From NCBI GenBank assembly GCA_934277375.1, contig CAKQTZ010000005.1, forward strand, positions 124,001 to 188,000: a stretch of DNA of 64,000 nt, in the 5' to 3' direction. Positions 15,277 through 23,537 of the stretch are shown one piece after another. The stretch is from an uncultured Coprococcus sp. (GTDB taxonomy: Bacteria > Bacillota > Clostridia > Lachnospirales > Lachnospiraceae). Both the position numbers and the translations under genes were made by a program. The notes below the pieces were generated by a model. That model saw only the letters and a program-made list of their open reading frames with translations, was not told the origin of the DNA and searched no databases. The stretch's first letter is position 1. Each line of letters starts with the position of its first letter.

Positions 15277-16572
15277 TTATATGCAAAATGCAGCATAAAG
15301 AGGAACTATTTTTTTGTTATCTTCAAATCCAAAGTTTTTAGTTGATAGTTTAATAGCATAAGCAGGTTTGTAGGTATCCATATATACTTTTAAGCTTTTT
15401 GCCCTTGTGTTATCAGCAGATTTGACCTCAATAGGGATGAGCTGACCATCTCTCTGGATAATAAAATCAATTTCGGCCCCTCGTTCGGATTGCCAATAGT
15501 AAGTGTGATAACCGTTAATAGAAAGTTGTACATTTACATAATTCTCGGCCATTCCTCCTTTAAAATCATTGAGATCTTCAACCATATAAAGAATATCATT
15601 TGCGGCTAAATCTTTCTTGGCACAAAGCAGCCCCAAGTCAGACACATAAATCTTGAAGGCATCAATATCGCGATAGTTTTCTAAAGGTTTTTTTATTTGA
15701 AGGACTCTGTAAACTTGAGATACTATACCAGATAGGCAAAGCCATTCAATGGCATTTTCAAATTCAGAAGCCCGTCCTCCTTTTTTGATTAGTTTGTATT
15801 GAAAACGGGTATTTTTCTTTGAAAGCTGGACAGTTATATTATCATAGGTAAGTCTGGTCTTTTTAATTTCATTTAAGTTATTATATTTGCTCATATCATT
15901 CAGATAACTTGCAAGTATAGTATCTTGCGTATGGCGGACAAGAATATAATCTTTAGTTTGTGTAAACTGCATCACACACTCTGGCATACCGCCGACAACA
16001 AGGTATTGACGGTAAAGGTCCATTGCGGAGTCATGTAAAGCAGAAGGTAGTGGAGTGTCAGAGTTAAAGCATTTTTTTATTTGTTCCACAAGTGCTTCCT
16101 CACCAAGAGCCAGCATAAATTCTTCTACATCCATAGGATAAAGTGTTTTCATATCGACCTTTCCTACGGGAAAAGAGAATTTAGCTCTGTTTACGGCAAC
16201 TCCAAGTAAACTGCCAAGAGCTATGATGTGATAATCTGGCGCACTTTCACAAAAGTATTTGAGAGAAGTTAGTGCTCTTTCACAAAGCTGTACTTCATCA
16301 AATACTATCAGAGTCTTTTCTTTGATTATGGTCTGGCTTGCGATATGTGATAGGATAGGTATCAGATAGTCAGGACTTATATTTCCATCAAAGGTTTCAT
16401 TTAACTTTGGATTGGTTTCAAAATTAAAGTATGCCACATTTTCATAATGGGTACGGCCAAATTCAAGAACAGAATATGTCTTTCCGACCTGCCTTGCACC
16501 TTGTAAAATAAGTGGTTTGCGATGCTCATTATTTTTCCATAATTCCAAAAAGTTGAAAATTTTCCTATACAT
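15277..16572 (-). CDS. AAA ATPase with C-terminal DUF4143
   Basis: A 431-residue protein of the AAA_14/DUF4143 family. Walker A is GARQVGKT (residues about 25-32), Walker B LIVFDEVQLCERAL with sensor-1 IIALGSLLG (about 90-125), and the C-terminal part carries the DUF4143 nuclease-like fold with the EIDFIIQRDGQLIPIEVKS motif (E-I-D and E-V-K resemble a PD-(D/E)XK active site). These genes are common, mobile and of unknown role; often placed among selfish or defence-associated accessories. Base composition is visibly more AT-rich than its neighbours, which hints at transfer. Confidence 0.88.
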   Translation of the reverse strand: MYRKIFNFLELWKNNEHRKPLILQGARQVGKTYSVLEFGRTHYENVAYFNFETNPKLNETFDGNISPDYLIPILSHIASQTIIKEKTLIVFDEVQLCERALTSLKYFCESAPDYHIIALGSLLGVAVNRAKFSFPVGKVDMKTLYPMDVEEFMLALGEEALVEQIKKCFNSDTPLPSALHDSAMDLYRQYLVVGGMPECVMQFTQTKDYILVRHTQDTILASYLNDMSKYNNLNEIKKTRLTYDNITVQLSKKNTRFQYKLIKKGGRASEFENAIEWLCLSGIVSQVYRVLQIKKPLENYRDIDAFKIYVSDLGLLCAKKDLAANDILYMVEDLNDFKGGMAENYVNVQLSINGYHTYYWQSERGAEIDFIIQRDGQLIPIEVKSADNTRAKSLKVYMDTYKPAYAIKLSTKNFGFEDNKKIVPLYAAFCI

Positions 16573-16758
16573 ATTTTATACCTCCCAAAGATGATAATTA
16601 TAGTATAACAAATAACGTGTAAAAATCAATGAAATTATTTATAAAATCAACACTGAATTACACGAATGTTGCGACGGTTTTTACACAATACAACACGAAT
16701 GCTGCAAGAACAATATTTCCCGACATATGAGCCTTGGTTTTTGTGGCGTCATTGTTGA

Positions 16759-16786
16759 TTGACAACCTTAACTCACAGATTATAAT
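16759..16786 (+). promoter_or_regulatory. promoter of the HAD-MocR gene pair
   Basis: TTGACA (16759-16764), 16 bases, TATAAT (16781-16786): both boxes match consensus, 42 bases before the HAD start. Confidence 0.85.
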
Positions 16787-16828
16787 GGGAATAAGCATAA
16801 ATACAAATACGACAAGGAGATGTACGAC

Positions 16829-17482
16829 ATGAGATACAAGGCAGCGATATTTGATATGGACGGAACAATACTTAATACTTTGGAGGACCTGACGGACAGT
16901 ACCAACTATGCGCTTGCTCATCACGGATTTCCGGAGAGAACTATAGATGAGGTTAGAAGATTTGTTGGTAATGGCATAAGAAAGCTCATTGAGAGAGCTG
17001 TGCCGGCGGGAACTGATGTGGCAACGATAGATCAGGTGTTTGATACATTTGCTTCTTATTATAAAGAGCATAGTGCCATCAAGACCAGACCTTATGACGG
17101 AATACATGATGCCATTGCAAAGCTTAGGGCAGCAGGTGTGAAGACCGCGGTCGTGTCCAACAAGGCAGATTTTGCTGTTCAGGATCTGTGTGTAGACTAT
17201 TTTCCGGGGATGTTTGATTTCGCACTTGGTGAGAAGTCGGGCATAGCCAAGAAACCGGCACCTGACATGGTGGAGGAGTGCCTCAGGGAGCTTGGACTTG
17301 GCAGGAAGGATGTCGTGTATATAGGAGATTCTGACGTGGATCTTGCTACGGCAAGGAATTCAGGAACGGATGTCATCATGGTCGGCTGGGGCTTCAGGGA
17401 TGAGACGTTCATCCTTGGGCTTGGCGCACCATTTGTCATACATGACACACAGAAGATAGTTGATATAGTATTGGGAGAGTAG
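16829..17482 (+). CDS. HAD-superfamily phosphatase (phosphoglycolate phosphatase-like)
   Basis: A 217-residue HAD-IA hydrolase with nucleophile motif FDMDGTILNT at the N-terminus, a helical cap (C1 type), motif II VVSNK, and motif III/IV GIAKKPAPDM and YIGDSDVDL. The pattern is that of Gph/PpaX-like phosphatases; substrate uncertain. ATG 16829 is used because AAGGAG (16814-16819) directly touches the alternative ATG at 16820. The stop is three bases before the MocR-type regulator. Confidence 0.88.
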   Translation: MRYKAAIFDMDGTILNTLEDLTDSTNYALAHHGFPERTIDEVRRFVGNGIRKLIERAVPAGTDVATIDQVFDTFASYYKEHSAIKTRPYDGIHDAIAKLRAAGVKTAVVSNKADFAVQDLCVDYFPGMFDFALGEKSGIAKKPAPDMVEECLRELGLGRKDVVYIGDSDVDLATARNSGTDVIMVGWGFRDETFILGLGAPFVIHDTQKIVDIVLGE

Positions 17483-17485
17483 TGG

Positions 17486-19045
17486 ATGCTTACATATTCA
17501 TTTGACGACAGAGGGATGGATTTCCTCTATGAGCATTTGTACAAAGAGATAAAAAATGACATAATGATGGGAAATCTTAAAGCCCATGAGAAGCTGCCGT
17601 CAAAGAGGACACTTGCAGCTCATCTGAATGTGAGCGTGGTAACAGTGGAGAATGCCTATAGCCAGCTCCTGGCGGAGGGGTATATTTATTCTAAGCCGAA
17701 GAGCGGGTTCTATGTGTGTGATGTGAAGGCCGAGGATGCGGATGTTGTGGGAGTGAGCAAATCCTATGATATTGGTGTATATAAGAATAGCACAAGGGGG
17801 GATGCTGTAAAAGCTGATTCTGTGCAGACCACGACCTCAGATGGACCGGACGTTTCATACATGTCTGGAATACGCCCGAAAGATTATGTGGCGGAGCATT
17901 CTCATGTAATCAGGGAATACGTGGAAGCCCCTGACCAGAACAGGTACTTTGCCGACTTTGTGAACAATTCTACCCTCAGTGAGAACTTTCCATTTTCGAC
18001 ATGGACGAAGCTCATGAGGGAGACGATGATGGATGACCGGGAAAAGCTTATGAAGAGATCACCGTCTGGTGGTATATTTGAACTCAGAAAAGCCATTGCG
18101 GATTATCTCTATCAGTTCAGGGGGATGTCTGTAAGCCCGAACCAGATCATAGTCGGCGCGGGAACGGAATATCTGTATGGTCTGATCATACAGCTCCTCG
18201 GCAGGGACAGCATATACGGAGTGGAGAATCCTGGATACCAGAAGATACAGCACATATACGATGCATATCAGGTAAAATGCTGTTACATAGACATGGACGA
18301 GAGCGGTGTCAACATAGATTCACTAGAGAGAGCCGGAGCTGATGTGGTGCATATATCGCCATCGCATCATTTCCCTACGGGAACTGTCACTCCGGCAAGC
18401 AGAAGATATGAGCTGTTAGGCTGGGCGGCAAAGCAGCCGGGCAGATATATCATCGAGGATGAATATGACAGTGAATTCCGTCTGGTGGGCAATCCAATCC
18501 CGGCACTTCAGAGTATAGATGCCTCGGATAAGGTCATATACATGAATACATTTTCAAAAAGTTTGTCATCAACCATACGAATAAGCTACATGGTATTGCC
18601 AATACCGCTCATGGTAAGGTATAATCATGTACTAAGCTTTTATGCGTGTACGGTGTCGAATTTTGATCAGTATACACTCACAAGATTTATCCAGGAGGGG
18701 TATCTGGAAAAGCACATCAACAGGATGAGAAAGTTTTACAGAAACAGCAGGGACAGGATACTTGGTTGTATCAGGAACCACAGATTGTATCCGCAGGTAA
18801 CGATAAAGGAAGAGAATGCAGGCCTTCATTTCCTTATGGAGGTTGACACGTCGTACACAGATAAAGAGATGGTGGACAGGGCTGCTGCGGCAGGCATCAA
18901 CATATCCAGCCTTAGCCAGTACTGCCACGGAAAAGAACAGGAGGACAGCCACACACTGGTTATCAATTACTCGGGTATAGAAGAAGACATAATAGAGGAA
19001 GCCTGTGACAGACTTCTGGAAAGTGTGGTAAGCTTGACGACATAG
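17486..19045 (+). CDS. MocR-family regulator (GntR HTH plus aminotransferase domain)
   Basis: A 519-residue fusion regulator: GntR winged HTH at residues about 10-78 (LPSKRTLAAHLNVSVVTVENAY), a variable linker to about 140, then a fold-type I aminotransferase domain with the PLP-binding lysine in NTFSKSLSSTIR and the aspartate in EDEYDSEFR. MocR proteins such as PdxR and GabR sense PLP or amino compounds. It forms a two-gene unit with the HAD phosphatase; a role in vitamin B6 phosphate metabolism would fit but is not shown by the sequence. Confidence 0.9.
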   Translation: MLTYSFDDRGMDFLYEHLYKEIKNDIMMGNLKAHEKLPSKRTLAAHLNVSVVTVENAYSQLLAEGYIYSKPKSGFYVCDVKAEDADVVGVSKSYDIGVYKNSTRGDAVKADSVQTTTSDGPDVSYMSGIRPKDYVAEHSHVIREYVEAPDQNRYFADFVNNSTLSENFPFSTWTKLMRETMMDDREKLMKRSPSGGIFELRKAIADYLYQFRGMSVSPNQIIVGAGTEYLYGLIIQLLGRDSIYGVENPGYQKIQHIYDAYQVKCCYIDMDESGVNIDSLERAGADVVHISPSHHFPTGTVTPASRRYELLGWAAKQPGRYIIEDEYDSEFRLVGNPIPALQSIDASDKVIYMNTFSKSLSSTIRISYMVLPIPLMVRYNHVLSFYACTVSNFDQYTLTRFIQEGYLEKHINRMRKFYRNSRDRILGCIRNHRLYPQVTIKEENAGLHFLMEVDTSYTDKEMVDRAAAAGINISSLSQYCHGKEQEDSHTLVINYSGIEEDIIEEACDRLLESVVSLTT

Positions 19046-19118
19046 TACGCAGACGCCGCGCGGAGCGCGTTTCATGCGTTTGCAGGATTTTTTGTATTTT
19101 TCGTAAGGAGGACAACAG

Positions 19119-19451
19119 ATGAAGATATCATTCGATTCCCTTGAGGAGCAGAATATTCAGAACTTTAAGGGCGGCGAAGGCGTATTCAAGCCACGCATGC
19201 ACGTAGGCAATTACAACAAGATCATGAGGGCGACACTTCCAGCCGGAAGTTCTATAGGACTTCACACACATGACACCAACAGCGAGATCATATTTATCTT
19301 ATCAGGAGTGGGTACCATGGAGTATGACGACACCATGGAGATACTCAATCCGGGCGACTGCCATTATTGCCCACCGGGACACAGTCACAGCCTGAAGAAC
19401 AACGGCGATGAGGATCTGGTGTTCTATGCTGTAGTGCCTGAGCACAACTAG
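19119..19451 (+). CDS. cupin-domain protein
   Basis: A 110-residue single-domain cupin: metal ligands in GLHTHDTNSEIIFILSGVG (His-x-His then Glu) and the second motif PGDCHYCPPGHSHSL with the final His. Such small cupins act as sensors, isomerases or dioxygenases; nothing here selects one. AAGGAGG lies 8 bases before the ATG. It is 73 bases after the MocR gene, and the gap contains the small stem CGCGC-GGA-GCGCG (19057-19069), possibly a weak terminator. Confidence 0.85.
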   Translation: MKISFDSLEEQNIQNFKGGEGVFKPRMHVGNYNKIMRATLPAGSSIGLHTHDTNSEIIFILSGVGTMEYDDTMEILNPGDCHYCPPGHSHSLKNNGDEDLVFYAVVPEHN

Positions 19452-19488
19452 TAGAAATCGATAAAATAATATATAAGAAATATAGCTG

Positions 19489-19571
19489 AAAAAAGAGGTT
19501 TCCAAATGAAATGCATCTGAAATATATCTGGAATTTGGGATGCGTATCAGAGTGTGGAGACCTCTTTTTTT
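19489..19571. terminator. long bidirectional terminator hairpin
   Basis: A 15-base arm (A-run plus GAGGTTTCC, 19489-19503) pairs with GGAGACCTC plus T-run (19556-19570), one G-T pair. The 52-base interior has its own ATGCATC/GATGCGT helix, so the whole forms a long rod. Symmetrical A and T runs let it stop transcription both ways. Confidence 0.75.
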
Positions 19572-19667
19572 ATGTACAACAAAATGCCATCCATGGATAG
19601 ATAATATATTATGTCAACTTATGATAATAATAAAATCTTGTTGTTATTGATAAAATAAGCTGATAAA

Positions 19668-20470
19668 ATGCTCTTTGGTGATACATTTCATAAGGAGAGA
19701 CCTGCCTAAGCGGGAGACGAGCTTGTTGCCCGCACCGGGGAGCTCCGCGAGAAGTATAAGGGAAAACACGTTGGGATACATATCCTGACAAATACCATCT
19801 GTCCAGACATTGTATAGGTCTGAGCGGAATGAAGTTCACGGACGAGGAGATTGAGGAGCTTGCAGTCCGCATCCGCAAGATGAAGGAGAGCGGAACACAT
19901 CTGTGCTGTTCCATCGGATTCCTGACGGAGAAGCAGGCGCATATACTGCGGGATGCGGGGCTTGACAGGATCAATCACAACCTGAATAGCAGCAGGGCAT
20001 ATTATAGCCACATTTGTTCCACGCACACATTTGACCAGAGAGTTGCAAATATAAAGATGCTGCAGAGCGTGGGATTTGAGATATGCAGCGGTGGTATTAT
20101 AGGAATGGGTGAGAGCAAGGAGGATGTGGTGGACATGCTCTTAGAGCTCAGGGAGATCAATCCCGAGGCAATCCCGATCAACTTCCTTCTTCCCATAGAG
20201 GGGACGCCACTCGGCGACATTGATACGTCAGGACTCACAACGGAGTACTGCCTGAAGGTGTTGTGTCTTGCAAGACTCATGGTTCCGCAGGCGGACATAA
20301 GATGTGCTGCGGGCAGGGAGAGATATTTCAAGGGTGAGGAGAAGAGACTTCTCACAGTGGTCAATTCTATCTTCGCATCGGGTTATCTCACAGAGAACGG
20401 ACAGGGCATGGAGGATACGATCAAGGCAATCACAGATGCCGGATTCACATATGAGGTGGAGTCAGCGTAG
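19668..20470 (+). pseudogene. bioB: decayed biotin synthase (bioB) with an internal deletion
   Basis: The 213-residue frame from 19829 matches the C-terminal two thirds of BioB (CCSIGFLTEKQAHILRDAG, DRINHNLNSS, CSTHTFDQR, CSGGIIGMGES, INFLLPIEGTPLG). The radical-SAM CxxxCxxC motif is absent. In another frame just upstream, 19716-19811 encodes ELREKYKGKHVGIHILTNT followed by ICPD, which resembles the BioB segment leading into that motif; the frame then hits a stop at 19812-19814. About 60-70 residues, including the cluster cysteines, are therefore missing at the junction, and there is another stop at 19707. The product cannot be a working radical-SAM enzyme. Confidence 0.75.
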
Positions 20471-20556
20471 CGCTCGTTTACATAAACTTTACGCTTTGAA
20501 ATATTGTAAAATTGAAACAAAAATGGTATTATAGCATCAAGTCTATAGAGAATAAT

Positions 20557-20598
20557 AAAAAGCCAGTTGGTATATGAAAAGTATACTGACTGGCTTTT
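20557..20598 (+). terminator. intrinsic terminator after the bioB remnant
   Basis: AAAAGCCAGT...GTATA (20557-20574) pairs with TATAC...ACTGGCTTTT (20582-20598) with a two-base mismatch inside; a T-rich tail follows. It also insulates the Pho-controlled genes downstream. Confidence 0.8.
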
Positions 20599-20605
20599 CT
20601 TGCTT

Positions 20606-20633
20606 TTTACATAGATTTTACATTTCGTTTACT
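20606..20633 (+). promoter_or_regulatory. PhoP box before the first Na/Pi cotransporter
   Basis: TTTACA (20606), TTTACA (20617) and TTTACT (20628) repeat at exact 11-bp spacing, with a weaker TTTTCT in phase at 20595. This is the direct-repeat pattern bound by PhoP of Bacillus and relatives. phoP itself lies at 39988 in this window. Confidence 0.8.
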
Positions 20634-20710
20634 GCATGTGGATAGCGGCACTTTCCTTATGTGGATATGCTTGATTAAGATGAGATTTACATAAGGAGGA
20701 AAGAAACACA

Positions 20711-22444
20711 GTGGACGAGCGAGTTAAGATAGTGTTTGGCCTGCTGGGAGGACTTGCCATGTTCCTATATGGAATGAACAGCATGAGCGATGCACTCCAG
20801 AAGGCAGCAGGAGAGAAGATGAAGAGAATATTGGGATTTCTTACCAGGAATCCTTTGATGGGAGCTTTGGCGGGAGCACTTGTTACCGCAGTTCTCCAGA
20901 GCAGTTCAGCGACCACGGTCATGGTTATCGGATTTGTAAGTGCAGGACTCATGAGTCTGCCACAGGCTATATCAGTAATATTTGGAGCAAATATAGGAAC
21001 GACTATGACGGCACAGCTTATGGCGTTCAAGATCAGCAATTACATATATCCGATTATATTCATAGGTTTCATTATGAACTTTGTGTTCAAGAAAGAAAAG
21101 ATCAGAAATGTTGGTATGGTCATATTCTCATTTGGACTTCTCTTTGAAGGTATCGAGGTCATGGGTGGTGTTATGAAGCCACTTGCCAGCAGTGCGATAT
21201 TTGTGGATCTGATGGGCAAGGTGTCAGAGATACCGGTTCTCGGAGTTGTACTTGGTGCAGTTATGACCCTGGTTGTACAGAGTAGTTCGGCGACCATTGC
21301 GGTACTTCAGAACTTTGCGTCACAGCCTGGACCTGACGGAATACACAGTGTCATAGGTCTGGCAGGGGCGATACCTATCCTGTTCGGCGATAACATCGGA
21401 ACCACCATCACAGCGCTTCTGGCATCCATAGGACAGTCCAAGAATGCCAAGAGAACAGCCATCGCGCACAGTACATTCAATATCACAGGAACCATACTTT
21501 TCATGTTCCTTATAAGACCGCTGGCTGCATTTGTACAGTGGATATCACCGAAGGGCGATGAACTTGACATCATATCAAGGCAGATCGCAAATGCGCATAC
21601 CACGTTCAATGTGGCATGTACACTTATCTGGCTGCCACTTATACCTGTTATGGTGAAGATAGTGAAGTTCATCATCAGGGGTGAGGACAAGAAAAATTCA
21701 GAGGGCTTTGTAGCCAAGTACCTCGATGATAAAGCTATGTCACAGCCGGCGGCAGCTATCTACATGGCCGCAAAGGAGATATCAAGGCTGTCAGCTCATG
21801 CGGGCAAGATGATAGAGTCTATGAAAAATGCTATAGAGAAGAGAAATATTACAGATATCCGTGACAAATATGTGGATGAGCATGATAAGGTCAAGGAGCT
21901 TCAGGATATAATAGTTGATTTCATCACAAAGCTGATATCAAGCGGTAACCTTACTGAGAAACAGGCAGAGCAGGCGGCAGGACTCATGGTAGTCAGCAAC
22001 AATATAGAGCGTATAGCAGACCGGTGCGATGAGGTGGATGGTCTGTATAAAAAGATCCTGGACAATGGACAACTGCTGTCGGATGCTGCGATAACTGACC
22101 TGACAGCATGTATGGATATGACAGAGAAGCTTTTCAGTGAGTCAATGAATGCAATAATTACTGGGGACAGCGAAACTCCTGATAAGGTTGCCGCAGACAA
22201 GAAGAAGATAAGAAAGCTTCAGAGACAGGCAGGCAAGGCTCATCTCGCGAGAGTTAAGAAGAATACATGTGTGAGAAGCCTGACAGCGGACTATTCGGCA
22301 CTGCTTTACAGTATGGATCGTATGGCGGACAACTGCATATCCATTGCGGAAGAGGCAATCGACGATTTCACATTTGACAAACTTGAGATAGAGAATATGG
22401 ATAGCGACAGTGAGGTCATGGTGAAGGCAGGTGCTCAGGCATGA
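20711..22444 (+). CDS. Na/Pi cotransporter family protein with C-terminal PhoU-like domain
   Basis: A 577-residue membrane protein. The two inverted Na/Pi (NptA/PNaS) repeats carry GGLAMFLYGMNSMSD, VLQSSSATTVMVIGF and VVQSSSATIAVLQ, the QSSSA motifs being the family signature, and FGANIGTT / FGDNIGTT. From about residue 340 a cytoplasmic four-helix PhoU-like domain follows, expected to adjust transport. GTG start with AAGGAGG 10 bases upstream. It is first in a Pho-box-controlled unit and overlaps the next gene by 4 bases. Confidence 0.93.
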   Translation: MDERVKIVFGLLGGLAMFLYGMNSMSDALQKAAGEKMKRILGFLTRNPLMGALAGALVTAVLQSSSATTVMVIGFVSAGLMSLPQAISVIFGANIGTTMTAQLMAFKISNYIYPIIFIGFIMNFVFKKEKIRNVGMVIFSFGLLFEGIEVMGGVMKPLASSAIFVDLMGKVSEIPVLGVVLGAVMTLVVQSSSATIAVLQNFASQPGPDGIHSVIGLAGAIPILFGDNIGTTITALLASIGQSKNAKRTAIAHSTFNITGTILFMFLIRPLAAFVQWISPKGDELDIISRQIANAHTTFNVACTLIWLPLIPVMVKIVKFIIRGEDKKNSEGFVAKYLDDKAMSQPAAAIYMAAKEISRLSAHAGKMIESMKNAIEKRNITDIRDKYVDEHDKVKELQDIIVDFITKLISSGNLTEKQAEQAAGLMVVSNNIERIADRCDEVDGLYKKILDNGQLLSDAAITDLTACMDMTEKLFSESMNAIITGDSETPDKVAADKKKIRKLQRQAGKAHLARVKKNTCVRSLTADYSALLYSMDRMADNCISIAEEAIDDFTFDKLEIENMDSDSEVMVKAGAQA

Positions 22445-23349
22445 CAAAATACAAATGTGAAAGAACGTATATTGACAGTAATATAGACAGGAGCTGCAAA
22501 AGGGGCAGATACTGGAAAGTGATTGGCAGAGTTCTTGCAATGACTGCACTGGGTTCTCTGTTGCTCACAGGATGTGGCGCCAAAGTGGACGTTCCGGATA
22601 TGTCATCCATGGGTACGATAAACGTGGTTTCCAGAGAGGAAGGTTCCGGTACTAAGGCGGAATTTGACAATCTTGTAGGTACCGATGCTACGGGAACAAA
22701 CACTGTTGCAGATTCCACAGATAAGGTCATATCGGAAGTAGCTTCTGACAAAAATGCGATAGGTTATATAGCTTACAGTGCGGAAAATAACAGTGGTGTA
22801 AAGGTGTTGGATGTCGATGGTGTAGCTCCGGATGCGGCATCTATAGAGAAGGATAAATATCCTCTGTGCAGGGACTATATATTGGTGTACAACGGAGAGT
22901 TGTCGGCTGTGGCAAAGGATTTCATGGCTTATGTGAAGTCAGCGGGGCAGGCAGTGGTTGCGGACTACTGTGTTCCGGTAAAGAAGAGTGAGACATTCCT
23001 GTCAGACAAGTCTGGTGGTACGGTGGAGATACATGGTTCCACATCGGCAGCTCCGATCGTATCTAAGCTGGCAGAGGAATACATGAAGATCAATCCGTCA
23101 GCAAAGGTTGTGGTCACAGAGTCGGATTCGACACAGGGACTCAATGATGCACTTCAGGGCAGATGTGACCTTGGAATGTCATCCAGAAGTCTTCAGCCGT
23201 ACGAGAGCGAGTTGCTCACGTCATATGTATTTGGACGTGATGCGATAGCAGTGATCGTAAGTAGCGGGAATCCTATGGATGATATATCGGTGGATATGCT
23301 GAAGAAGATATATGACAAGAAGTATACAGAGTGGGGAGATTTAAAATAA
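22441..23349 (+). CDS. PstS-like phosphate-binding lipoprotein, halves in swapped order
   Basis: A 302-residue lipoprotein with a long N-terminal extension before the lipobox LLLTGC. Phosphate-binding motifs of PstS are present but in reversed order: INVVSREEGSGTKAEF, normally in the second half of PstS, comes first (about residue 60), and HGSTSAAPIVSKLAEEY, TESDSTQGL and LGMSSRSL, normally first, come after residue 195; the protein ends with the IYDKKYTEWGDLK element that usually sits mid-chain. It has no permease of its own and overlaps the Na/Pi cotransporter by ATGA, so it may feed PstCA or act as a sensor. Confidence 0.85.
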   Translation: MTKYKCERTYIDSNIDRSCKRGRYWKVIGRVLAMTALGSLLLTGCGAKVDVPDMSSMGTINVVSREEGSGTKAEFDNLVGTDATGTNTVADSTDKVISEVASDKNAIGYIAYSAENNSGVKVLDVDGVAPDAASIEKDKYPLCRDYILVYNGELSAVAKDFMAYVKSAGQAVVADYCVPVKKSETFLSDKSGGTVEIHGSTSAAPIVSKLAEEYMKINPSAKVVVTESDSTQGLNDALQGRCDLGMSSRSLQPYESELLTSYVFGRDAIAVIVSSGNPMDDISVDMLKKIYDKKYTEWGDLK

Positions 23350-23537
23350 TTTCATGAGGAGAGCTATGCGTGAGAATATAATGCGGCTGCTCCTTTAAAC
23401 AGGAGGATAGTCATGCTGGCTATCCAACTTGTTATATATGCATAGATTAGAACATATAGAAAGAGGACAGGCAATTGGTAAACTGGCTGATCAGACTGAT
23501 AAGAAAGATAAAGAACAGAAAAGGAGAACAAGAAGAT

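Noticed and set aside
15277..16572. Component of a multi-gene defence island
   Set aside because: No other defence-type gene is adjacent; it is a solitary gene.
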